Shown: one piece after another, positions 10,372-19,588 of the stretch
Numbering within the stretch: position 1 is the first letter of the stretch
How the letters are laid out: every line of letters starts with the position of its first letter
NCBI RefSeq assembly: GCF_012489685.1
Contig: NC_080043.1
Coordinates: 68,441,920-68,505,919 of the forward strand
DNA: 64,000 bases
Direction of reading: 5' to 3'
From: Lotus japonicus
Taxonomy: Eukaryota; Streptophyta; Magnoliopsida; Fabales; Fabaceae
Notes under the pieces: generated by a model
What the model was told of the DNA's origin: nothing
Seen by the model: only the letters and a program-made list of their open reading frames with translations
Database searches by the model: none
Made by a program: the position numbers and the translations under genes

Positions 10372-10608
10372 GGTGAATAACGGGAATGGTTCACCTGTGC
10401 ATATCATGGTGAATAACGGGAATGGTTCACCTTGCATTAATGATGAATAACGGGAATGGTTCATCATTCGGTGAATAACGGGAATGGTTCACCAAGGATG
10501 AATAACGGGAATGGTTCATCCAGGATGGATTTCATCCAGGATGGATAACGGGAATGGTCCATCCATAGTGAAAATGCTTCACTTGTGGCGAACGGGAACG
10601 CGTCACAA
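10372..10608 (+). repeat. hairpin array 2 (co-varying arms, constant loop), gypsy-1 5' LTR
   Basis: Six units share the loop core TAACGGGAATGG (AACGGGAATGG in one) with different but always complementary arms: GGTGAA/TTCACC, ATGATGAA/TTCATCAT, GGATGAA/TTCATCC and GGATGGA/TCCATCC. Two shorter hairpins follow: AGTGAA/TTCACT and TGTGGCG/CGCGTCACA. The 3' LTR copy is at 18115-18351. Confidence 0.85.
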
Positions 10609-10814
10609 ATCCGGATACATATTGTGCATTTCACGCATACATTCATGCTGACTGAGATTGTGTGCTGTTTGTTTATTGAAGCAATGTTAGAGCCATAACA
10701 TGCTAGGATTGTTTATATGTATATATATCAACATATATCTATACCCCATATCACATGTTGAGTGTATATCTACTTATTGCTGTGAGTTGACCCTAGCGCC
10801 TTGGCTTTGTTTGT

Positions 10815-11141
10815 ATGTTTGTGTTTGGGCGGTCGGCCTGCTGCCAGATGTCGATGGCCGACTGGTGTTCGATGGTCTCTCCCTCGGGGGGGATCAGGTA
10901 TGAGCTTGTGGATCGGGATGCCCCCACCGCTTGGGTGATCGATGTTGTGGGTCATCGAGCGACGTACCGGGGAAGGGTCATGGAGGACCGGACTGACGAG
11001 TGTGAACATCTGACGAAAGAAGTTCTACAACGCATGGAGCTGAGCTTCAACTTGCCGTCTTCAGTTCGCCGAGGACTCGGATGTGTGAGCAGTTATGGGT
11101 TGGTAGAGTTAGGCAGGCGTCATATTTGTGTAGAGCTCTGA
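10815..11141 (+). CDS. LTR-encoded small protein (unknown function), gypsy-1 5' LTR
   Basis: A 108-residue frame near the 3' end of the LTR, downstream of the TATA box and so within the leader of the genomic RNA, upstream of gag. Its blocks MADW, PSGGIRYE, HRATYRGRVMED and SFNLP recur in the same order in the otherwise quite different gypsy-2 LTR (52689-53087). Between the two, many differences at shared residues are third-position changes (Ser tcg/tcc, Pro ccc/cct, Ile atc/att, Arg agg/aga, Arg cga/cgc), which suggests protein-level constraint. No known domain was recognised. The start is uncertain: the second ATG, just after CCAG, may be the real beginning of the conserved part or of an exon. 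Confidence 0.5.
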   Translation: MFVFGRSACCQMSMADWCSMVSPSGGIRYELVDRDAPTAWVIDVVGHRATYRGRVMEDRTDECEHLTKEVLQRMELSFNLPSSVRRGLGCVSSYGLVELGRRHICVEL

Positions 11142-11542
11142 TTCGTTTTGCTTTTGGGACGGGGTAGGTTCCCGACGCATGGCTTTTGTGTGGTTCTCTT
11201 ATTGAGGGATCACAGTGAGTCAGTCGGACTATAGGGGTCTTTGCTTAGGCCATTTTGAGGCCGACTTTCTCCCAGTGGATTGTAATTATAACCTTTTCAC
11301 TCACACTTCTGGATCTGTAACTATTTGCCTACGGGCACACTACTTTGGAGTCACTGCGAGTGCGCGTGACATGGGAGTGCAGCTGAGGCTGTACATGTGT
11401 AAATATTTGTGTGTTGGTTGGGTTTTGTCTTTATTTTCTATTGCTTGATTTAAAAGGTATCAAACGAAAAAATTACCTGTTTTCAGCGTAAAGTCTATTT
11501 TTGGTTACTAAAGTGACACCTGGAAATCGGGGTGTTACATTG

Positions 11543-11554
11543 TGGTATCAGAGC
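11543..11554 (+). promoter_or_regulatory. primer-binding site, gypsy-1
   Basis: TGGTATCAGAGC, complementary to plant initiator tRNA-Met, three bases after the 5' LTR. The following leader (about 11555-11660) is nearly the same as the gypsy-2 leader (57604-57710). Confidence 0.92.
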
Positions 11555-11760
11555 TTAGTCGAGTCTTTCGGGAGTCTTTGGGGAATAGGTCTTCTGTGCT
11601 AGGTTGTGTGACTCTGCAAAGAGTGAAAATTGATTGTCTGCAGAGCGATTTTCGCTCTAATTGCTTGCGTTACTACTCAATCGGATTGAGTGGTTTGTCT
11701 AGTGCTACCGTATGGTTAGTACTAATCGGACGTTCGATGGGATATAGGATGGTGGATCTT

Positions 11761-12331
11761 AACCGGATGGCGGAGGCTACACGTGAGCATCATCAACGAC
11801 TGATGGCGACAGCAATGTATCAACAAAGAGGAATGAACCGAACTGGAGCTGGGGGACCAATGAGGTCAGGTTCCCAAGGCTACAACGGAAGGAAGAGTTA
11901 CCATAAGTGGGGACCATATCAGCGTTCCGAGGGAAGAAATCTTATCTCAAGAGAGTACAAATCGACGACTGCTGATACTGGGGGGGAAGCCAGTTGGTGA
12001 CAAAGGAGTGACATGTACTCGTTGCAGAAAGTTTGGGCATTTTGCTAACAAATGCTCAGTGATTGGACGGAGATGCTTCAAGTGTAACCGAGAGGGGCAT
12101 CTAGCTGTGAACTGCAAGACCAAAGAAAGTCTATGCTTCAATTGCAACCAACCGGGACATTTCTCCCAAGATTGCAAGGCACTCAGGGGCGAATCATCAG
12201 GGAATGTTGGGAAAGGAAAACAACTTGCTACAGAGGAAAGGATTCATATCAAGGGAGGAGCAAGAGTTGAGGAGTCGAACGAGGAAGAACGTGGGAACGA
12301 TGGTAATATTTTAACTGTTCTCGTATTCTAG
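11761..12331 (+). pseudogene. gypsy-1 gag remnant with three zinc knuckles
   Basis: A short N-terminal part (MAEATREHHQRLMATA) is joined directly to the linker before the zinc knuckles ([14 protein letters not shown]); in gypsy-2 about 200 residues of capsid core lie between, so the core has been deleted. A frameshift near 11980-12000 (run of G) precedes three CCHC knuckles beginning at 12014 (CTRCRKFGHFANKC, then CFKCNREGHLAVNC and CFNCNQPGHFSQDC). Gypsy-2 has only two knuckles. Without a capsid core this cannot form particles. Confidence 0.85.
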
Positions 12332-12606
12332 AATAACTTACTCTTTTATATTCAAGCGAGTGTGACGCGCCTAACTTGTATTTACTACTTAGACTATGAT
12401 CCTATGATTATTATCCCTAGTAGGACCTTATTCGAAGTTGCTCGTGATTTAACTATAGAGGTTACACGAGATCTAGAATAGCACGCGGAGCTAGGGAGTT
12501 GTTTTACCGAGGCGTTGATAAGGAAGCTAGGATCTCAGGGAAATTCCTTATGGGTACGAATCGTAGGATTTTAGGGCGTTTAGTTTTGAAGCGGAGTCGT
12601 TAGAGG
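12332..12606 (+). pseudogene. gypsy-1 degenerate protease/linker region
   Basis: Lies between zinc knuckles and RT where protease belongs, but no D-S/T-G motif or sustained frame could be read; stops occur in all frames. Confidence 0.5.
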
Positions 12607-12609
12607 ATC

Positions 12610-13329
12610 TTTCGGCAAAAGGGATTCATTCGACCGAGTGTTTCACCATGGGGAGCGCCAGTGCTTTTAGTCAAGAAGAAGGACGGAAGGTCGAGATCGT
12701 GGGTGGATTATCGACAATTGAACAAGGCAACGATCAAGAACAGATACCCGTTGCCGAGGATAGATGATTTGATGGACCAACTACGAGGGGCTACCGTATT
12801 TTCCAAGATAGATTTGAGGTCAGGCTATCGTCGGATCAGAGTGAAGATTGAGGATATACCGAAGACTGCTTTCAGGACACGTTAAGGACACTACGAGTAC
12901 CTAGTGATGCCGTTTGGAGTGACGAATGTACCTGCTGTTTTCATGGATTACATGAACAGCATCTTTCAGGAGTTCTTAGATCGGCGTGTGGTGGTGTTTA
13001 TTGAGGACATATTGATCTATTCGAAGGACGCGAATAAACATGAAGGACATTTGCGCCAAGTTTTACAATTGTTGAGAGAGAAAAAGCTGTATGAGAACCC
13101 TTCCAAGTGTGAATTCTGGCTGGAGGAAGTCAATTTCTTAGGCCATGCTATCTCGAAGGAGGGCATAGCTGTGGATCCGGCGAAAGTGGAGACTGTTTTG
13201 GCTTGGGAGCAACCGAAGATGGTGACAGAGATCAGAAGTTCTGTGGATTTAGCTGGATATTATAGACGCTTCATTGAGGGATTTGCCAAGATTGTTGGAC
13301 CTTTGACTCAATTGACGAGGAAGGATTAA
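12610..13329 (+). pseudogene. gypsy-1 reverse transcriptase remnant
   Basis: Clear match to the gypsy-2 RT ([56 protein letters not shown]). A TAA at 12883-12885 interrupts the frame where gypsy-2 has Tyr in RYGHYEY. The catalytic FIDD motif reads FIED (GAG at 13003-13005), so one of the two essential aspartates is lost. The frame ends at TAA 13327-13329, right after the RT core; no RNase H or integrase follows. Polymerase activity is not possible from this copy. Confidence 0.92.
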
Positions 13330-15439
13330 TCTTTTACATGGATTGAGGGTGTGTGGTTCCGTAGCGGAATCGTTAGGAACTTGATATCAGGATAATTGTG
13401 GTTACTGGATGTTAGGATCTCATTGTCTGTTCCAGTGGGTTTTTCTAAATTTCCACCTTCGATGTATTAGGCCTGATCAACCTAATATTGAGGGGGTGAT
13501 ATTCGGAATCACAGCTGGTTATGGACTTTGATAGAAGGACGGGTAAGATGAATTTGAATTGATTGAGGATTAGTCGGATTTGGGAGGAAAGTTCGTGTTA
13601 AGCATTTGATTGTACAAGATTAAGATTTGAACCTTTGGAAGTTGATGATTTTCGTATAGACATTGATTGGTTAGTTCGTGTGATTACTCCAAGTAGAGGT
13701 AGACTAAGCCAATAGAATTGATGTTGGAAAATCTTTAAGTATTTTCTCGGAAGTTATGAAGTTATAGGTTATGTGATTTCTGACGTGGGATTATTAGAGA
13801 TTAGATAGGTTGGATTTAATATCCGGTTATAGATGATTGTTTGATGGTAGCGAGATTGAGAAGAATTAACTCTGAACTAGATTGTTATAGTCGAGTTCGA
13901 GGAATAAGTTTTGCTAAGCGTTGGATTAATATGTGGAGACATTATAGTCTTAAGAGATGAATTTTCGCTTGAAAAGTGTTGAATTAATGATTAAGTTGGA
14001 GAAAGAAAGTTTTAGCATAAGTTGAATACTTGAGGTTGGTGATATGGATTCCAAGGAAATATGCTGAGATTACTAAGTGAGATTTACTAAGTTGGATTGA
14101 AATCTTAGGGTTAAGATTGAATCTTGAGAGCCGAGAATCACGTACGAGTAGGAGATCTTATGGTTGTAGGTGTGACAATAGGAGTTGAATCTTAGAAGAT
14201 TGAAGACCTGAAGGTGAGTTTCGGGTTAAGACCATTGAGGTGTAGTATAAGAGAGATCTTGAAGTAAGGGAATTCTGGGTTGTGTGGAGTGTTAAGGTTG
14301 GTGATCGATTGATGTTGATTATGAGGTTGCGGACATCATGACCATGTGATAAGATTTGAATGATGTTAGCATAATAAGTTATGATTATGGATAGCAGGAT
14401 CAAGTGGTGAGTGTGGAAGCATGACGACACTTATCAGGTCGTTTGGGTAAGTGAAGGAGTTATAGTTTTAAGGAACGGATATTCATTTAAGAAGTATTGA
14501 AGGATTAAATGTTATTAGAGGACCAAACTTGGTGAAGGTGTAGGTTTTAAATCTATGAATGTCTGTCTAAGGTGTAGGACTCGAAGTTTGTCAGAATTTG
14601 ATTGAGAGATTAAGAAGTTGATTGACGAGATGGTGATTGAGTCACAGAAAGGAAGGTGTTAGTATTAAGATGAATACCTGAGGTTGTTATATTTTGACGA
14701 GTTTCGTAGAGTATAAGAGTCAATGGGACTTTGTTATGGATTTTGATAATGCATATTACGAGTAACAAGTGAATTTTACTAAAGTTGAATGAGAATCCTA
14801 GGGCTAAGGTTGACCTAGTGAGCTGAGATTCATGTACACATAAGACATTTAGTGGTGTTAGCGGTTACGATAAGAGTTAAATCTCAGAATGTTGAAGGAT
14901 CGGAAGATGTAATGGCTAGTTAAGTCCCTTGAGGTATAGTTATGATTTAATCTTCTAGAGGATAAGTCTCGATTCGTGCGAAGTGTTAGGGATTTCAGTA
15001 AGTGTAAATAGGTTTGAGTGAGGGAAGTTCTAAGGAAGAAGACGATAATAATGGATTGTTAGATATTAAGAAGAGGATTATCTTATAAGTTGTTGATAAC
15101 TTGATGTTGAAGGGGATAAGATTAGTGAAGGACAAGAAATAAGGACATAAGTCGATTTTTAATTCGAATGGTGACTAAGTAGGAGATTGATTTCATTGTG
15201 CGAGTGATGATAGTTACGAAGTTGGATGTGACGTTAATGGACTATTAGATTCCAACGCAATGTTTCGTCTAAGAGTTATCGAACGAACAAGTGATGGACT
15301 GTAGATGAAGATCACGAGGACAAGTTGAGTATCTACTTTGAGATGACAGAGAGGCACTGAGTTTAAGAAGAATTCCGGACGACCGAAAGTAAAGAAGTAA
15401 GTGGCTAAGGTTGTGCGACTGCACGGAATGCCAACCGGT
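13330..15439 (+). other. gypsy-1 non-coding, C-poor internal segment
   Basis: About 2.1 kb with no coding frame where RNase H and integrase should be. The plus strand is notably poor in C and rich in G, A and T. Diverged direct repeats with a spacing of about 640-690 bp are visible, for example TTACTAAGTTG near 14086 and TTACTAAAGTTG near 14776, with similar following text. Origin unknown; it could be decayed integrase or unrelated filler as in large retrotransposon derivatives. Confidence 0.5.
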
Positions 15440-15673
15440 ATCATTTCAAGCAGAGGTCCGACGCAAGTAATCGAGTCAGACGACATGAGGTTGAATGATG
15501 TTTTGTCTTTTGAGACGCCGATAGTTAGCAGTGGGGATAGAAGAGTGAAACAGTTAAGGGGAAGGCAGATTGCTTAAGTAAAGATTTTGAGGAACAATGA
15601 CACAGGCACTACTACATGGGAATTGGAAGATAAGATCAAGGAACTGTATTCCGAACTTTTTGCAGAACTCTGA
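15440..15673 (+). pseudogene. gypsy-1 pol C-terminal (chromodomain-region) remnant
   Basis: Aligns with the end of the gypsy-2 polyprotein: LSFETP, then VKQLRG, then NNDTGTTTWELEDKIKELY and a stop at 15671-15673, compared with [19 protein letters not shown] in gypsy-2. At least one stop interrupts it (TAA near 15575). This tail is the chromodomain-like part of chromovirus integrases. Confidence 0.75.
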
Positions 15674-15689
15674 GTTTCGAGGACGAAAC

Positions 15690-15710
15690 TTTCTTTTTGG
15701 AGGGGAGTAT
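15690..15710 (+). promoter_or_regulatory. polypurine tract, gypsy-1
   Basis: TTTTTGGAGGGGAGTAT directly upstream of the 3' LTR, the expected plus-strand primer. A matching TTTTTGGAGGGTAGTAA precedes the gypsy-2 3' LTR. Confidence 0.75.
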
Positions 15711-16401
15711 TGTAAGACCTGGATTTTCAGAACAAGCTAGTTTCCGACTCACGCGTAGAATCAGTGTAAGCGTGACAGGAGTTTGACATTTGAGGAAGAT
15801 TAATGAAGAAGAAAGTTCAGGAATTGCTTGAGGAATGTTGCGTAGTTGTTTTCGGAGTTAGTGCGAGTCGTCTGCACACTTGCCTTAGGGCGAGCGTGTC
15901 CAGAATAGACTATTTCGCTCTTAAAGCAACGTTTTGAGTGAGATTTCGAACTCTCGGAAAATTTAAAGATTCTCTTTATTTTTCCATCGACCAGCGTTTC
16001 ATTTCGGAACTCTGGACTGTACGCACGATAGGTTTCACTTTTCGGATGTCCGCCGACGCTAATTTCTTTGCTTCGAAACCCTATTTTCGAGCAATGGATG
16101 AAGACTTTTTCTATTCGGGACTTCTAACGAAGATTCCGTCCATGTTGCCAGACTTGTTTCGACGTTTCCAATCTTTCTTCAGTTGGAAGTTTTGTCGTTT
16201 GAGCATCACAGCAAAAAGTAGTTTTTCGGGGCAGATTAACCGACACCGCTTTTGAGTTTTTCGATATCGTTTTTCCCAAATCCTAGATATTTGTTTTGAG
16301 TTCTGGAATTCTGACGCCAGAATCTCTCTTAGAATTTCTCGGTGATCGTGCTGCAAAAATCGGAATCGCGAAATTTTCATTTTCCCGCGATTTCACCCGC
16401 C

Positions 16402-16410
16402 TATAAATAG
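16402..16410 (+). promoter_or_regulatory. TATA box, gypsy-1 3' LTR
   Basis: TATAAATAG. From this LTR a transcript would read into the EPRV leader and ORF1 copy at 19283-23809. Confidence 0.7.
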
Positions 16411-17872
16411 CGCGAAAAAGCAAAATCCTCTCATTTTCTTTCCATTTGTGGCTGATTTCGTGGGGAGCAAGGGGGGAGGGGATTTCCGCGAAAACTTGAC
16501 CAATCTTCGTGCAGTTCGTCCCTACTTCTAGGTATCGAGGTAACTATCATGAATCCTGCCTCTGATTTCTGTTTCTGCTGAGTTTCTGAAGTCGTTTCTG
16601 TGCTCTAAGTTTTGAGCTTTTTCTAAAATTGTCCGATTTCTCTGATTTCTCGCTTGGGTTATGTTCCTTATGTTCCCCTGAGTCTAAAACCTCTGTCAGT
16701 AAACTCTGATTGCGATTCAGTTGTCCAGGATCTGAAAAATTGACTCAAAACTCTTTTTGTCTCACATTTCGAAACTTTATTGTCGAAAAGACTTAATCTG
16801 ACTTCGTGCCTTTAGGATTTGTTGTCACGGATATCATGAGGATCGTTGCTGTCAAATTTGTTTTCAGAACTGATAACTTTGAAGTTTTGAGCCTTTATTT
16901 TGGACCAAAATGCCCCTGCGTAGTCGTATTTCGGCCCGATTGTCCGAAAATTGTTCTGACAGTTTCTTTGCCTTAGTTTTACCCTAAAACTACCTTGTAA
17001 ACTGATTTGATCGAAGAAAAAGAGCCGAAGCCCTTTTCTCCTTATGGCCGTGGGTTTTTCCTAAGGGGAGGGGAGTTTTTCGTTTTCGAAAACTTGTCCT
17101 TTCGTACCCGTTTGTCGTATTCTGAAGCTTTGATGCTTTGTCTATCGTTTATGTATTGTATTGCGATCGAACTAATCGATTTTGTGTGGATTCTGCTTTG
17201 TTTTTCCTCCGAGGTTCAGTTGAAGGAACTTTGGAAGTTTCAAGGCATTCCTGTGAAGGAGATTTGATTTGCGAAGCTGGATCAGCTCGAGGTTAGGGCA
17301 ACTTACTATATATTAGCTATGACTGCATGATAGGCGTCGATAAATTCGACTTATGTTTTATCTGATGTTGTTTTTGATGATGAGTTGATGTTATGATGCT
17401 TTTCCATACTTGTGATGTTGTGCTTTTGTTGGATTGAGCGTTTTGACGCAATTTCGGAGTGGAGATTCATTGAGCTGGTGATCTTTGATATTTCGGGTTG
17501 GATGAACAACCCTAGGCAAGTCCAAATGTGGGGTTTGAGACTTAGCCATATGTTGGAATTCTTAGACTTTCCCCGGGAAATGTATTTTGGGTGGTTGATC
17601 TTTGAAAACTTAGAATGATAGAGCTTTGAAAAACTAAAGACTTGGGAAACTTAGACTTTGAGAAATAAACTCATAACTTGACTAATTCGAATTGAAACAA
17701 TTTTTATTAACGTTTAAGCATAGGAGAACTGAAGGGGAAAATATTTACGAAAGACGGGGAAAAGTCGACTTTGTTGTGGGTTTGGAGAGTTATCGGAATT
17801 GGGGGAAGCCACTAAGGTGAGCTATGGTGATGATTGAAAGTCACCGAGTACTCTAGTACTCTTGGGGAGTGT

Positions 17873-18028
17873 TGTGGAGCCGTGTTGTATTGACCGACAC
17901 CTAGTGCTCTTGTTGTTTGGGCTGTGTTGTATTGACCGACACTAGACCCTTGTGTATTCTGTGGATGGAGTTGTGTTGTATTGACCGACACTTACTCCGA
18001 GTTGTGTTGTATTGACCGACACTAACTC
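17873..18028 (+). repeat. hairpin array 1, gypsy-1 3' LTR
   Basis: Second copy of the four-unit array described at 10130-10285. Confidence 0.8.
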
Positions 18029-18114
18029 ATGGGTTTGTTGAGATTGGGTTGTGAGCTAAACACTTTCGTGGTAAGGACGATTCGTTGTTTGGCTAACCAC
18101 GTTGCATTCAATCG

Positions 18115-18351
18115 GGTGAATAACGGGAATGGTTCACCTGTGCATATCATGGTGAATAACGGGAATGGTTCACCTTGCATTAATGATGAATAACGGGAAT
18201 GGTTCATCATTCGGTGAATAACGGGAATGGTTCACCAAGGATGAATAACGGGAATGGTTCATCCAGGATGGATTTCATCCAGGATGGATAACGGGAATGG
18301 TCCATCCATAGTGAAAATGCTTCACTTGTGGCGAACGGGAACGCGTCACAA
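18115..18351 (+). repeat. hairpin array 2, gypsy-1 3' LTR
   Basis: Second copy of the co-varying array described at 10372-10608. Confidence 0.85.
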
Positions 18352-18557
18352 ATCCGGATACATATTGTGCATTTCACGCATACATTCATGCTGACTGAGA
18401 TTGTGTGCTGTTTGTTTATTGAAGCAATGTTAGAGCCATAACATGCTAGGATTGTTTATATGTATATATATCAACATATATCTATACCCCATATCACATG
18501 TTGAGTGTATATCTACTTATTGCTGTGAGTTGACCCTAGCGCCTTGGCTTTGTTTGT

Positions 18558-18884
18558 ATGTTTGTGTTTGGGCGGTCGGCCTGCTGCCAGATGTCGATGG
18601 CCGACTGGTGTTCGATGGTCTCTCCCTCGGGGGGGATCAGGTATGAGCTTGTGGATCGGGATGCCCCCACCGCTTGGGTGATCGATGTTGTGGGTCATCG
18701 AGCGACGTACCGGGGAAGGGTCATGGAGGACCGGACTGACGAGTGTGAACATCTGACGAAAGAAGTTCTACAACGCATGGAGCTGAGCTTCAACTTGCCG
18801 TCTTCAGTTCGCCGAGGACTCGGATGTGTGAGCAGTTATGGGTTGGTAGAGTTAGGCAGGCGTCATATTTGTGTAGAGCTCTGA
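18558..18884 (+). CDS. LTR-encoded small protein, gypsy-1 3' LTR
   Basis: Same 108-residue translation as 10815-11141, because the two LTRs were made from one template at insertion. Transcripts from this LTR would carry it close to EPRV leader sequence. Function unknown. Confidence 0.5.
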   Translation: MFVFGRSACCQMSMADWCSMVSPSGGIRYELVDRDAPTAWVIDVVGHRATYRGRVMEDRTDECEHLTKEVLQRMELSFNLPSSVRRGLGCVSSYGLVELGRRHICVEL

Positions 18885-19282
18885 TTCGTTTTGCTTTTGG
18901 GACGGGGTAGGTTCCCGACGCATGGCTTTTGTGTGGTTCTCTTATTGAGGGATCACAGTGAGTCAGTCGGACTATAGGGGTCTTTGCTTAGGCCATTTTG
19001 AGGCCGACTTTCTCCCAGTGGATTGTAATTATAACCTTTTCACTCACACTTCTGGATCTGTAACTATTTGCCTACGGGCACACTACTTTGGAGTCACTGC
19101 GAGTGCGCGTGACATGGGAGTGCAGCTGAGGCTGTACATGTGTAAATATTTGTGTGTTGGTTGGGTTTTGTCTTTATTTTCTATTGCTTGATTTAAAAGG
19201 TATCAAACGAAAAAATTACCTGTTTTCAGCGTAAAGTCTATTTTTGGTTACTAAAGTGACACCTGGAAATCGGGGTGTTACA

Positions 19283-19588
19283 CCCTCCTTCTGCTTCCGA
19301 CCCCCTCTTGGTATCAGAGCCTGATGGGGAAGTAGGAACATGCTAAATATGTTAGATATAAGTTATTTCTCTGCTTTGTTCTTACATAATTAAGCACTAT
19401 GGTAACGGATCTAGACTGGTAAGTACACAACTCAGCTATACTAAAATGAAATCCTTTTTGAAGATCTCTCAGGATTATTCATATTCAGACTTATGATCAT
19501 ATCTGCAGCGGAGGCGTTGAAGGCAGTAAGTCCCTGTGTGGCAGTAAGTCTATATTGGCCATACTACAGATATGATATGTTAAGCTCT
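19283..19588 (+). promoter_or_regulatory. EPRV end of intergenic region, primer site and truncated leader
   Basis: Continues the viral intergenic region broken at 7967. The primer site TGGTATCAGAGCC is at 19309-19321. The leader then follows, with the direct repeat GGCAGTAAGTC (twice, near 19523-19551), until about 19588, where it is joined to the middle of the coat region. The rest of the leader and the movement protein are deleted. Confidence 0.85.
19309..19321 (+). promoter_or_regulatory. EPRV primer-binding site
   Basis: TGGTATCAGAGCC, complementary to tRNA-Met; in caulimovirids it primes minus-strand DNA synthesis and marks genome position 1. Confidence 0.9.

Larger units (their letters stand above)
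7968..11539 (+). repeat. gypsy-1 5' LTR
   Basis: An unusually long LTR. The TATA box lies about 690 bp in, so nearly 2.9 kb of R/U5 follow the presumed transcription start. In order it carries a splice-donor-like GAG/GTAAC at 8794-8800, a hairpin array at 10130-10285, a second hairpin array at 10372-10608 and the small protein frame at 10815-11141. It ends in CGGGGTGTTACA, followed after three bases by the primer site. Confidence 0.95.
7968..19282 (+). mobile_element. gypsy-1: full-length Ty3/gypsy (Tekay/Del-like) retrotransposon, defective
   Basis: LTRs at 7968-11539 and 15711-19282, both 3,572 bp, with TGTAAG...TTACA ends. The 5-bp target duplication CCCTC lies at 7963-7967 and 19283-19287; removing the element restores the viral sequence found uninterrupted near 6820-6857. 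The LTRs appear identical: long frames in both copies translate without difference at a constant offset of 7,743. The internal part (about 4.2 kb) keeps a primer site, zinc knuckles, part of RT and a C-terminal remnant, all broken. Insertion is therefore recent although the element could not have supplied its own proteins. Confidence 0.95.
15711..19282 (+). repeat. gypsy-1 3' LTR
   Basis: 3,572 bp, same length and apparently same sequence as the 5' LTR. Followed by the target duplication CCCTC and viral sequence. Confidence 0.95.

Noticed and set aside
10372..10608. CRISPR-like array
   Set aside because: Regular short repeats, but the window is plant DNA, the arms vary in a paired fashion and there are no unique spacers of equal length.
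19493..19588. ATG at 19493 as the natural start of viral ORF1
   Set aside because: These codons are leader DNA fused to the coat region by a deletion; the intact copy starts at 28697 on the minus strand.
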